DNA of 64,000 nt from SIG672 sp045580325 (GTDB taxonomy: Bacteria > Bacillota > Clostridia > Oscillospirales > CAG-272). Made by a program: the position numbers and the translations under genes. The stretch is from contig JAZNNR010000020.1 in the NCBI GenBank assembly GCA_045580325.1, positions 75,863 through 139,862 of the forward strand, read 5' to 3'. The notes below the pieces were generated by a model, which was not told where the DNA came from, ran no database searches, and saw only the letters and a list, made by a program, of their open reading frames with translations. Of the stretch, positions 25,856-33,979 are shown in pieces; position 1 is the stretch's first letter, and every line of letters starts with the position of its first letter.

Positions 25856-26197
25856 TTACTTCTCCGTGCTGAAACGCGATATAATTTCGCGCTCAACCTT
25901 TTTCCGCGCTCTCTCGGCTTCTTCAAGCTCACCAAAGGCTTTTCCAAGCTCGTCAGCATATTTACCGCTTGTGATAGCGCGGTAGATCCAAAAAAACATA
26001 CGCCCATAGGCATGATGAAGACGGCTGTCGGCGTCCCCGAGCTCTTTTTTTAAAGTAGCAACCTCCTCGGCTTCCTTCTCGTATTTAGAAATACGCTTGT
26101 CGATCGCGCGTTTTATGAGATATACACCAATCCCGACACCGCCGCCGCTTCCGAGAAAGAGCGCGAAGATCAAAGATAATATTTCACTGAAATTCAT
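25856..26197 (-). CDS. Membrane-anchored coiled-coil protein, unknown
   Basis: The 113-residue product has one Gly-rich N-terminal membrane segment (LIFALFLGSGGGVGIGVYLI, about 8-28), then a charged coiled coil (KRISKYEKEAEEVATLKKEL). A helical tail (FGELEEAERARKKVEREII) follows. Its ATG overlaps the stop of the 40-residue gene upstream (ATGA), so the two are coupled. Size and layout recall small phage or stress proteins, but no family can be named. Confidence 0.5.
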   Translation of the reverse strand: MNFSEILSLIFALFLGSGGGVGIGVYLIKRAIDKRISKYEKEAEEVATLKKELGDADSRLHHAYGRMFFWIYRAITSGKYADELGKAFGELEEAERARKKVEREIISRFSTEK

Positions 26198-26316
26198 AGC
26201 GTACTTTTAAGTGCGGCACTGATAATTATCTCGCGTACACGCTCGAAGCTCCTGCCGAATATTACTTCAAAGGGTGTGCGCTTGCCGGATAAGATTTTTT
26301 TCAATAAATTAAACAT
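26194..26316 (-). CDS. Small basic protein of 40 residues, unknown
   Basis: The ORF reads MFNLLKKILSGKRTPFEVIF and ends AALKSTL. Its TGA overlaps the ATG of the next gene (ATGA), which supports real translation. A perfect AAGGAGG lies 16 nt upstream of the ATG, rather far. An in-frame ATT two codons earlier would sit 10 nt from it, so initiation could be unconventional. The amphipathic basic helix could associate with the membrane. No family is recognised. Confidence 0.45.
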   Translation of the reverse strand: MFNLLKKILSGKRTPFEVIFGRSFERVREIIISAALKSTL

Positions 26317-26410
26317 AAAAATAAAGTTAAAACCTCCTTGTAAGACTAAAAGCAGACAAGAAGATTTTAACTTTTTTCATTATAGCTGTAAATTGCAAAA
26401 GGTATTAAAA

Positions 26411-27565
26411 TTAAATAGCTCTAAAAAATTCTATTCTGTCGGAAAGAGCACGGATAGAAACTCTGCCCAGCTCTTCCATATATTCGTCAAAGCTTTCATT
26501 TACGACTGCAAAATACTTGCAGGAAGCAGAGGCGACGAGCGAATTTGCGAATTTTGAGAACATATCCTTTTCACTTGATGGGTAGAACTTAAAGCGTGCG
26601 TAACCGTCATTTGTAACAGCCATAAGCAGTACACAGTCGTGAGGAATGTGTTTGCTCACCTCGTAAATAGCCTCGGGCTTTAAGGTGTATATCCAGATGA
26701 TTTCGCCGCCCTCGTTTTTGCACTTTATGCGAACGTCCTCAAACTCATTTACGAGCCAGTTGGCAACTGCGGGATTTTCGCGTCTTACCTTAATAGTTTT
26801 GTCGGCAGGAACAGCGACTTCCCAATGACGCAGATATGCGCTCATAATACGCGCCGATACGTTCTCGCCGAGTATTGATGAAGCAAGATGTCTTACAGAA
26901 TTCTTCGTCCAATACCCTTCGGTGTTTATGCTGTGCTCGGAAGGAAGAGAATTTACGATATTTGTAAGTATTTCTTCCTGCTGTGCGGGGGAAAGGATAA
27001 GGTCTGCAGTACCCTCGTCGGAAGACTCAATTCTGCTAACGTAACGCTTGAACGATAGGAGAATAGCCTCAATTTCTTTTACGTCAAGAGTGGTTTTCTG
27101 TGCGATCTCTTCGTTTGTACGGCCTGTTTTTGCCATAAGGACAACGTCCTTTTGAGTCTTGCTGTCAACGAAGCTTTCGGGGCAGATAAATCCTTTGAGC
27201 TGGTCAAGAAGACGCTTCTGATTTTCAGCTTCGGCGCGGCGTGCCGCAAGGACCTTGTTGCGCTTCTTTATATTCTCATTTACGAGCCTTGCACGGCGTA
27301 CTCGGAAGATGATAAAAGCTATAAGAGTTACCGCAACTACCGTATAAATTGCGAAGAATACGATCAAAAGCTTTTTCACAGATGCTTTGGCTATAAGCAT
27401 TATTAAAAACGTGATAATATTTACAAAAAATAAAGAAGAGGGAATTATAAGTCCCCAGAACGGGCTGTCCTTTTTTGCCAAATGATTTTCACCCCAAACG
27501 GCAGCGACCGAGAGGGCAGCAACGACGATTATTGTCAAAAAGTAATCCAAATAAAACACATCCAA
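26411..27565 (-). CDS. Membrane-anchored, probably domesticated IS630-type transposase derivative
   Basis: The 384-residue product (TTG start, weak ribosome site) has three membrane segments within residues 1-90, then a coiled linker. From about 130 it reads like an IS630/Tc1-type transposase. There is a helix-turn-helix (TGRTNEEIAQKTTLDVKEIEAIL), a winged helix (YWTKNSVRHLASSILGENVS), the linker NPAVANWLVNEFEDVRIKCK, and a DDE-like beta region (LLMAVTNDGYARFKFYP, YFAVVNESFDEYMEEL). The catalytic acids are gone: the strand that carries the first Asp reads IIWIYTL, the VDN position reads VVN, and the protein stops before the last Glu motif. It cannot transpose; DNA binding at the membrane is possible. 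Confidence 0.65.
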   Translation of the reverse strand: MDVFYLDYFLTIIVVAALSVAAVWGENHLAKKDSPFWGLIIPSSLFFVNIITFLIMLIAKASVKKLLIVFFAIYTVVAVTLIAFIIFRVRRARLVNENIKKRNKVLAARRAEAENQKRLLDQLKGFICPESFVDSKTQKDVVLMAKTGRTNEEIAQKTTLDVKEIEAILLSFKRYVSRIESSDEGTADLILSPAQQEEILTNIVNSLPSEHSINTEGYWTKNSVRHLASSILGENVSARIMSAYLRHWEVAVPADKTIKVRRENPAVANWLVNEFEDVRIKCKNEGGEIIWIYTLKPEAIYEVSKHIPHDCVLLMAVTNDGYARFKFYPSSEKDMFSKFANSLVASASCKYFAVVNESFDEYMEELGRVSIRALSDRIEFFRAI

Positions 27566-27649
27566 TCTGCTAATTTGCGAAAATATAAATACTAACTTAG
27601 ATTATACAATAAAAACAGCGTAATGTCAATATTTTTTGTAGAGCTGTTT

Positions 27650-28873
27650 TCAGACACCCCTGATGATGTCCCCTTCTTTGACAGGGAAAGGAACCTTTAT
27701 CGAGAATAGCATAGAGGGGTGTGGGGCTGACTCGATAGCCTCTCCGTGCTCATTTTTCATATCAAGAGCGATAAGCGAGCGGCCGACAAGACCGGGGGAG
27801 ATAAGTTCAATATCCGCGCCCGATACAACCTTATTTTTCTGTCTGAAGGTGGCGCGTCCGCTTTCTTCGTCGTAAGATACAGCGTGTGCAAGATAAGCCT
27901 TTTCGAGAAGATAACCGTCGCGAGTTACCGTTTGAGCATTGTCCGAGGGCGAATCGAAATAAAATCCCGTGCAGTATTCGCGGTGGCTTACGCTTTCAAG
28001 CTCGCGCAGCCAAAGCGGGTCGTATACGTAATTTTCGGGCGACGCTAAGTACTTGTCCATAGCTATGCGGTAGGTATTTGCACAAACTGCGGTATAGTAG
28101 GCGCTCTTCATTCGTCCTTCGATCTTGAACGATGAAATTCCGCTCTCCATGAGCTCGGGAATATGGTCGATCATACACATATCGCGGCTTGACATAATAA
28201 AAGTGCCAAGATCGTTTTCTTCGACGGGAAAACGGAGATTAGGGCGTTTTTCTTCGGCAATTTCATAGAGATTATAATTCCAACGGCAGGGCTGAGTACA
28301 GCTTCCCCTGTTGGCATCGCGCCCTGTGATATTTGCCGAAAGAAGACAGCGGCCGCTCCACGAAATGCACATAGAGCCGTGAATAAAGCATTCAAGCTCA
28401 AGAGCGGCAGGCGTTTTTTCTCGGATCATCTCAATTTCTTTAAAGGACAGCTCGCGCGCCAAAACCACGCGCGATGCGCCCAGATTATACCAAAATGAGC
28501 AGTCTGCGTGGCTGACAGCACCCGCCTGTGTGGAAATATGTATCTGCGTGTCGGGAAGTATCTTCTTTGCGAGAGTGAAAACACCGACGTCTGCGATAAT
28601 GAGCGCATCGGGAGACACTTCTTTTAAGAGATAGAGATATTTTTCAAGCTCGTCGTACTCGTGGCAGTGGGGAGTAACGTTTACGGTAATATATACCTTT
28701 TTTCCGAGCGTGTGAGCGTATTTTACAGCGTCGAAAAGTTCATTGTCGGAAAAGTTTGCGGCAGCAGAGCGCATACCGAAAACCTTGCCTGCAAGATAAA
28801 CGGCGTCAGCGCCGTAACGAAGTGCGGCGGCAAGCTTTTCGGGATTTCCCGCGGGTAAAAGAAGTTCTTTCAT
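27650..28873 (-). CDS. U32-family protein (peptidase / tRNA hydroxylation factor type)
   Basis: The product of about 407 residues starts MKELLLPAGNPEKL; an ATG 18 bp upstream is also possible. It has a TIM-barrel-like N-terminus (RYGADAVYLAGKVFGMRSAAANF) and the U32 signature ECFIHGSMCISWSGRCLLS. Clustered Cys follow (RGSCTQPCRW), which ligate iron-sulfur in TrhP-type members. Bacterial U32 proteins include tRNA U34 hydroxylation factors and collagenase-like peptidases. The Cys pattern favours the tRNA role, but this is not certain. Confidence 0.85.
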   Translation of the reverse strand: MKELLLPAGNPEKLAAALRYGADAVYLAGKVFGMRSAAANFSDNELFDAVKYAHTLGKKVYITVNVTPHCHEYDELEKYLYLLKEVSPDALIIADVGVFTLAKKILPDTQIHISTQAGAVSHADCSFWYNLGASRVVLARELSFKEIEMIREKTPAALELECFIHGSMCISWSGRCLLSANITGRDANRGSCTQPCRWNYNLYEIAEEKRPNLRFPVEENDLGTFIMSSRDMCMIDHIPELMESGISSFKIEGRMKSAYYTAVCANTYRIAMDKYLASPENYVYDPLWLRELESVSHREYCTGFYFDSPSDNAQTVTRDGYLLEKAYLAHAVSYDEESGRATFRQKNKVVSGADIELISPGLVGRSLIALDMKNEHGEAIESAPHPSMLFSIKVPFPVKEGDIIRGV

Positions 28874-28978
28874 TTGGGTTTGTTTCTCCATAGTTATATG
28901 ATAAGTCTATTTTACAACATTTTAAGTAAAAAGTAAACATATTTTACCGAAAAAATCAAAATTTAATGTAAATTGCTA

Positions 28979-29006
28979 TTGATTTTTCTGAAAAATATGC
29001 TATAAT
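28979..29006 (+). promoter_or_regulatory. Promoter of the pheST T-box transcript
   Basis: TTGATT (28979-28984) and TATAAT (29001-29006) are 16 bp apart, just upstream of the T-box leader. Confidence 0.7.
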
Positions 29007-29012
29007 ATCAAG

Positions 29013-29304
29013 GATATGAGAAATGCAGTGAAAAGATAGGCACGTTTCGGAGTCCTTTTCCCACAGAGAGTTCCGCCAGAGAGGCTGAAAGCGGAGCGGA
29101 GAAGCCGACGGTCGCCATTCGTCTTGGAGCAGATCTGCTGAAAAATAAACCGCCTTAAGAAGCGGTACTTTTGCGTAGGCAGATACGGTTGACCGCGTTA
29201 TAGGTTTCAAAGTAAAAGCATATTTACAGATTTATATGCTTTGAAAAATAGGTGGTACCGCGTCAAGATTCCTGTCGCCCTATTGTTATGGGCGCAGGTT
29301 TTTT
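29013..29304 (+). promoter_or_regulatory. T-box leader for phenylalanyl-tRNA synthetase
   Basis: The leader senses uncharged tRNA-Phe. The T-box core AGGTGGTACCGCG is at 29250-29262, followed by the terminator stem CCTGTCGCCC / GGGCGCAGG (29271-29298) and six Ts. Stem I has the AGAGAG and GGCTGAAAGC-type elements near 29064-29090. A TTC (Phe) codon at 29118-29120 sits where the specifier is expected, before CTTGGAGC. Uncharged tRNA would stabilise the antiterminator and let pheST be transcribed. The specifier position is inferred, not folded. Confidence 0.92.
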
Positions 29305-29349
29305 ATTTTGTAAAAAAACACTCAGATAAATCGAAAGGAAAGAACAAAA

Positions 29350-30369
29350 ATGAAAACTTTGCTGCTTGAAATCAGAGCAAAAGCCGAGGAAGCACTTGCA
29401 AATGCCAACGACGACAGCGCCCTTGAAAGCGTGCGCGTAGGATACCTCGGAAAAAAAGGTGAGCTTACAGCAGTTCTTCGCGGAATGGGCCAGCTTACTC
29501 CCGAGGAGCGCCCGATAATAGGACAGCTTGCAAACGAAGTAAGAGTCTATATCGAGGACGCAATATCTGTTAAAAAGAAGGAGCTTGAAGAGAAGAAGCT
29601 TGAAGAAAAGCTTAAGAACGAAAAGCTCGACGTTACAGCTCCCGGTAAGAAGTTTGAAGTAGGAAAAAGACACCCTCTTGAAAAGATTGAAACCGAGATG
29701 AGCGATATATTCCGCTCCATGGGCTTTGAAATTGCCGAAGGACCTGAGGTAGAATATGACCTCTATAACTTCCAGAAGCTCAATATTCCCGAAAATCACC
29801 CTGCACGCGATACACAGGATACCTTCTATATTACAGATAATATCCTTCTTCGCTCGCAGACCTCTCCCGTACAGGCAAGAGTAATGCTGCAGCAGGAACC
29901 CCCGATCAGAATAATATCTCCCGGACGAGTTTACCGCGCAGACGAGGTTGACGCAACACACTCTCCCGTATTTCATCAGCTCGAAGGACTTGTTGTTGAT
30001 AAGGGCATAACGATGGGCGACCTTCGCGGAATGCTTGAAACGTTTGCAAAGCAGATGTTCGGTTCGGAAACCAAAATACGCTTCAGACCGCACCATTTCC
30101 CGTTTACAGAGCCCTCCGCAGAGGTTGACGTAAGCTGCTTCGTATGCGGTGGCAAGGGTTGCCGCGTATGTAAGGGCGAAGGCTGGATAGAAATTCTCGG
30201 CGCAGGTATGGTACATCCCAACGTACTTTCGGGATGTGGAATCGACCCCGAGGTTTATAGTGGATTTGCCTTCGGTATGGGTATTGAACGTATCGTAATG
30301 ATAAAATACGGTATAGATGATATGCGTCTGCTTTACGAAAACGACCTTCGTTTCCTTAAGCAGTTCTGA
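29350..30369 (+). CDS. pheS: Phenylalanine--tRNA ligase alpha subunit
   Basis: This is the 339-residue catalytic subunit of the alpha2-beta2 enzyme. The N-terminal coiled coil (LLEIRAKAEEALA and KKKELEEKKLEEKL) would bind tRNA. Class II motif 2 appears as RVYRADEVDATHSPVFHQLEG, then RFRPHHFPFTEPSAEVDV, and motif 3 is GFAFGMGIERI. It is followed after 30 bp by pheT. Expression is set by the T-box. Confidence 0.97.
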   Translation: MKTLLLEIRAKAEEALANANDDSALESVRVGYLGKKGELTAVLRGMGQLTPEERPIIGQLANEVRVYIEDAISVKKKELEEKKLEEKLKNEKLDVTAPGKKFEVGKRHPLEKIETEMSDIFRSMGFEIAEGPEVEYDLYNFQKLNIPENHPARDTQDTFYITDNILLRSQTSPVQARVMLQQEPPIRIISPGRVYRADEVDATHSPVFHQLEGLVVDKGITMGDLRGMLETFAKQMFGSETKIRFRPHHFPFTEPSAEVDVSCFVCGGKGCRVCKGEGWIEILGAGMVHPNVLSGCGIDPEVYSGFAFGMGIERIVMIKYGIDDMRLLYENDLRFLKQF

Positions 30370-30399
30370 TGATAAAATGGTGAGGAGGATAGTTTTAAG

Positions 30400-32799
30400 A
30401 TGAATTTATCACTTAAATGGCTCGCGGACTTCACAGATGTCAGCGATATAGATGTAAAAGATTACTGCGACCGTATGACCGATACAGGTTCAAAGGTTGA
30501 AGGTTATGAGATTCTCGGCGACGATATTGAAAACGTACTCGTCGGAAAAATACTCAAAATTGAAAAGCACCCCGACTCCGACCATCTTCAGATATGTCAG
30601 ATAGATGTCGGCGAAGAACAGGCTAGACAGATAGTTACAGGCGCGCAGAACATTTTTGAGGGCGCGATAATTCCCGTAGCAGTTCCGGTTGCAAAGCTCC
30701 CGGGCGGAGTTGTTATCAAGGCAGGAAAGCTTCGCGGTGTTCCGTCAGACGGTATGCTTTGCTCAATAGGCGAGCTGAATCTCACAACACACGATATGCC
30801 GGGCGCAGATGAAAACGGAATATTCATAATGAATAGCTTCGTTTCTGAAAGCGAAATAGGTAAGGATATAAAAGAGGTCCTTATGCTCAGCGATAAGTCG
30901 GTAGAGTTTGAGATAACCTCTAACCGCCCCGACTGTCTTTCTGTTATCGGTCTTGCACGCGAAAGCGCAGTAAGCTTTAACAGAGAGCTCAGACTCCATA
31001 CTCCCGAAGTAAAAGAGGGAAGCGGAGATATTTCCGAATATATTTCGGTAGAGGTTGACGATGCAGAGCTTTGTCCGAGATACACGGCAAGAGTTATCAA
31101 GAACGTAAAGATAGAGCCCTCGCCCCTTTGGCTCAGAATGCGACTTCGCGCTTCGGGCGTTCGTCCTATAAATAATATAGTTGATATTACAAACTACGTA
31201 ATGCTCGAATACGGTCAGCCTATGCACGCGTTCGATTATGCTATGCTTGAGGGCAAAAAGATCGTTGTAAGAAGAGCGCAGGAGGGAGAGCGCTTCAAGT
31301 CGCTTGACGATATCGATCATACCCTGAGCGCAAATACACTCGTTATTGCCGACGAAAAGAAGGCAGTAGCACTTGCAGGCGTTATGGGCGGTGCAAACAG
31401 CGAGATCAAGGATACAACTACCACAGTTGTGTTTGAATCTGCAAACTTCCTCGGTTCTTCGGTAAGACTTGCGGCAAAGGCGCAGGGAATGAGAACCGAA
31501 TCTAGCAGCCGCTTTGAAAAGGGGCTCGACGCTGAAAACACACTTCCCGCACTTGAAAGAGCTTGTGAGCTTGTAAATCTTCTCGGAGCAGGCGAAGTTG
31601 TGGGCGGAGTCATAGACGTTTATAAGAATAAAAAAGCGCCGAATACCGTAAAATTCGACGCACAGCAGATAAATAATTTCCTTGGAACAAACGTACCCGA
31701 AGAAGAAATGGTAAGAATACTCACCTCTCTCGGTTGTACTATCGAAAACGGTGTTCTTACTGCCCCCTCGTTCCGTTCTGATATTGAGCGTATGAACGAC
31801 GTTGCAGAGGAAATTGCAAGAATTTACGGATATAATAATATCCCGTCAACGCCCTTTAAGTGCGCTGTAAAGGCAGGAACGCTTACACCCAAACAGGCGT
31901 ACAGAGCAAGACTTCACGAGCTTCTTTGCGCTCTCGGACTCACACAGAGCGTTACCTTCTCGTTTGTGTCTCCGAAGACGCTTGATATGATAAATCTCCC
32001 CGAGGACGCTCCCGAGCGCACACAGGTCGTTATCACCAATCCGCTCGGAGAAGATACAAGCGTTATGAGAACTACACTTGTTCCGTCCGTACTCGGTGTT
32101 CTTGCAAGAAATAATAACTACAATTCGGCAGAAAGCGTTGCGATCTACGAGCTCGGACATATTTATATTCCGAGTGAAGATAAAAGCGAGCTTCCCGAAG
32201 AACCCCTCCGCCTTACCTTCGGTTTCTACGGCGACGGAGATTTCTATACACTCAAGGGAATGGCAGAGGCTATCTGCGAAGATGCGGGAATAGCAAAGAT
32301 CAAGTTTGTTTCAAACGAAAACAGCCCGATATTCCATAGCGGAAGATGCGCGAATATTATCGCAAGAGGCTTTGAGGTAGTGGGAACTATCGGTCAGATT
32401 CACCCGAGAGTTGCGGCAAATTACGGCTTTGACACTCCCGTATATCTTGCTGATATCGACTTTGAAAAGCTCTTTGATTTCTCAAGCTTCGATAAGCACT
32501 ATAAGCCTCTTCCCAAGTATCCGCCCGTAAACCGCGACTTTGCGTTCGTTTGCGATAAGAATACAGAAGCAGGCTCGATCGAAGACGTAATACGTAAGGC
32601 AGGCGGTAAACTCGTTGAAGCTGTTACACTTTTTGACGTTTACGTTGGAGAAAGACTTGGCGCAGATAAGAAGAGCCTTGCATTCAGAGTAACTCTTCGC
32701 GCTGCAGACCATACTCTCACAGAGGACGAGTCCGAAAAGACCTCTGCGAAGATTATAGCATCTGTTGAAAAACAGCTCGGCATTACACTCAGAGGGTAA
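30400..32799 (+). CDS. pheT: Phenylalanine--tRNA ligase beta subunit
   Basis: The 799-residue beta subunit has the usual order. It begins MNLSLKWLADFTDV, with the OB tRNA-binding domain (about 40-150, HPDSDHLQICQIDVGEE). The B3/B4 editing domain follows (NRPDCLSVIGLARE), then B5 and the inactive catalytic-like core, and a C-terminal ferredoxin-fold anticodon-binding domain (KYPPVNRDFAFVCDK, TLRAADHTLTEDE). Length is normal and the gene intact. It lies 30 bp after pheS with GTGAGGAGG. Confidence 0.97.
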   Translation: MNLSLKWLADFTDVSDIDVKDYCDRMTDTGSKVEGYEILGDDIENVLVGKILKIEKHPDSDHLQICQIDVGEEQARQIVTGAQNIFEGAIIPVAVPVAKLPGGVVIKAGKLRGVPSDGMLCSIGELNLTTHDMPGADENGIFIMNSFVSESEIGKDIKEVLMLSDKSVEFEITSNRPDCLSVIGLARESAVSFNRELRLHTPEVKEGSGDISEYISVEVDDAELCPRYTARVIKNVKIEPSPLWLRMRLRASGVRPINNIVDITNYVMLEYGQPMHAFDYAMLEGKKIVVRRAQEGERFKSLDDIDHTLSANTLVIADEKKAVALAGVMGGANSEIKDTTTTVVFESANFLGSSVRLAAKAQGMRTESSSRFEKGLDAENTLPALERACELVNLLGAGEVVGGVIDVYKNKKAPNTVKFDAQQINNFLGTNVPEEEMVRILTSLGCTIENGVLTAPSFRSDIERMNDVAEEIARIYGYNNIPSTPFKCAVKAGTLTPKQAYRARLHELLCALGLTQSVTFSFVSPKTLDMINLPEDAPERTQVVITNPLGEDTSVMRTTLVPSVLGVLARNNNYNSAESVAIYELGHIYIPSEDKSELPEEPLRLTFGFYGDGDFYTLKGMAEAICEDAGIAKIKFVSNENSPIFHSGRCANIIARGFEVVGTIGQIHPRVAANYGFDTPVYLADIDFEKLFDFSSFDKHYKPLPKYPPVNRDFAFVCDKNTEAGSIEDVIRKAGGKLVEAVTLFDVYVGERLGADKKSLAFRVTLRAADHTLTEDESEKTSAKIIASVEKQLGITLRG

Positions 32800-32806
32800 T
32801 GAGAAC

Positions 32807-32889
32807 GCCAAGGGACGCAGCCCCTTGGAACCCCGATTAAGAAACTTTTTGAAAAAAGTTTCTTAATAATCTTCAAAAACTTTACTAAA
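32807..32889. repeat. Dispersed repeat, family B copy 1
   Basis: Close to 59123-59207. It starts CCAAGGG and CCCCTTGGAACCCCGATTAAG, then the stem AAGAAACTTTTT / AAAAAGTTTCTT and AATCTTCAAAAACTTTAC. Both copies follow a highly expressed operon (pheST, groESL) and are followed by the same AGCTATGAG terminator stem. Confidence 0.88.
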
Positions 32890-32890
32890 A

Positions 32891-32922
32891 AAGCTATGAG
32901 ATAAATTTCTCATAGCTTTTTG
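32891..32922 (+). terminator. Terminator of pheST, part of repeat B
   Basis: AGCTATGAGA / TCTCATAGCT is followed by a T run. The same stem recurs after groEL. Confidence 0.8.
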
Positions 32923-32937
32923 TTTTATATAAATTAA

Positions 32938-32967
32938 ACCGCAGGAAATTCTCCTGCGGTTTTTTTA
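32938..32967. terminator. Second terminator downstream of pheT
   Basis: The stem ACCGCAGGA / TCCTGCGGT is followed by TTTTTTT on the plus strand. It may also serve trxB in the other direction. Confidence 0.8.
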
Positions 32968-32968
32968 T

Positions 32969-33020
32969 AAAAGTTTTTGAAAAGGTGTGGAAAAACTTTT
33001 TTCAAAAAGTTTTTCTGCGT
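32969..33020. repeat. Dispersed hairpin repeat, AAACTTTTTTC type
   Basis: AAAGTTTTTGAAAAGG and GAAAAACTTTTTTC / AAAAAGTTTTTC are a diverged relative of families A and B. It lies just past the 3' end of trxB. Confidence 0.6.
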
Positions 33021-33035
33021 TAATCCGTACTTTCC

Positions 33036-33947
33036 TCAAAGACTGTCAATATATCTGCAAGCGTTGACAGCGGCAACAGCACCGTCGCCTGTTGCTGTAA
33101 CGATCTGACGGACAGCTTTTGTACGGCAGTCGCCCGCAACGTAAACGCCGGGGATACCCACGTCGCACGATTCGTCGGCGATTATATATCCGTTATCGTT
33201 AAGCGAAATAAGATCGGCAAAGGGCTTGTTTTCGGGCTCCTGACCGATAGCAACGAAAACTCCGTCGACGTAGAGTCTTGAAACTGCTCCTGTTGCAGAC
33301 TTCTTGATCTCAAGCCCTTCGAGATGCTTTTCGCCGATAAAAGAACTTACAACAGAACCGAAAATGAAGCTTACGTTGTCGCGCAGATAAAGCTTTTCGA
33401 TAAGCGTTTCTTCGCCCGTAAGGAAGGGAAGATTCTGAATAAGAGTAACACTCTCGCAAATATCGGAGAGCATAACAGCCTCCTGAAGCGCGGTGTTTCC
33501 GCCGCCGATAATAGCAACGTTCTTGCCCTCGTAGAAGGCTCCGTCGCAAACAGCGCAGTAGGAGATGCCGTTTCCGACAAAATAATCCTCGCGCTCAAGT
33601 CCGAGATGTCTGTGCTTCGAGCCCGATGCAATAATAACCGCACTGCTCTCAAAGCTCTTTTCGCTCTCGGTAATAACGGTCTTCACATTTCCGTCAACCT
33701 TCAAAGAAACTACACGCTCAAGCTCGATCTCACAGCCGTGAAGAAGAGCTTGATCGATAAGTCTTTCAGCAAACTGATTTCCGCTCATTTCGCAGAAACC
33801 GGGGTAATTTTCAACCTTAGGGGAATGGGTTATCTGACCGCCAAACGTTTCTTTTTCGAGGATCAAAACGCTTTTTCCCGCACGTGCAGCGTAGATCGCC
33901 GCGGTAAGACCCGCGGGACCTGCGCCTATAACAATTATATCGTACAT
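33036..33947 (-). CDS. trxB: Thioredoxin reductase
   Basis: The 303-residue flavoprotein starts at MYDIIVIGAGPAGLTAAIYAARAG (a GTG 18 bp earlier is possible; GAGGTC precedes the ATG). Redox-active CAVCDG, the NADPH motif GGGNTALQEA and the C-terminal GVYVAGDCR are present. It reduces thioredoxin or NrdH-type redoxins. The gene lies 32 bp after nrdD in the same operon, which itself carries a redoxin domain, so it probably feeds electrons to that domain. Confidence 0.95.
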   Translation of the reverse strand: MYDIIVIGAGPAGLTAAIYAARAGKSVLILEKETFGGQITHSPKVENYPGFCEMSGNQFAERLIDQALLHGCEIELERVVSLKVDGNVKTVITESEKSFESSAVIIASGSKHRHLGLEREDYFVGNGISYCAVCDGAFYEGKNVAIIGGGNTALQEAVMLSDICESVTLIQNLPFLTGEETLIEKLYLRDNVSFIFGSVVSSFIGEKHLEGLEIKKSATGAVSRLYVDGVFVAIGQEPENKPFADLISLNDNGYIIADESCDVGIPGVYVAGDCRTKAVRQIVTATGDGAVAAVNACRYIDSL

Positions 33948-33979
33948 AGATTTATAAGACCTCACTCGAAATAATCAGT

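Noticed and set aside
26411..27565. Active insertion sequence
   Set aside because: No terminal inverted repeats or target duplication seen, catalytic residues missing, and membrane helices fused; domestication fits better.
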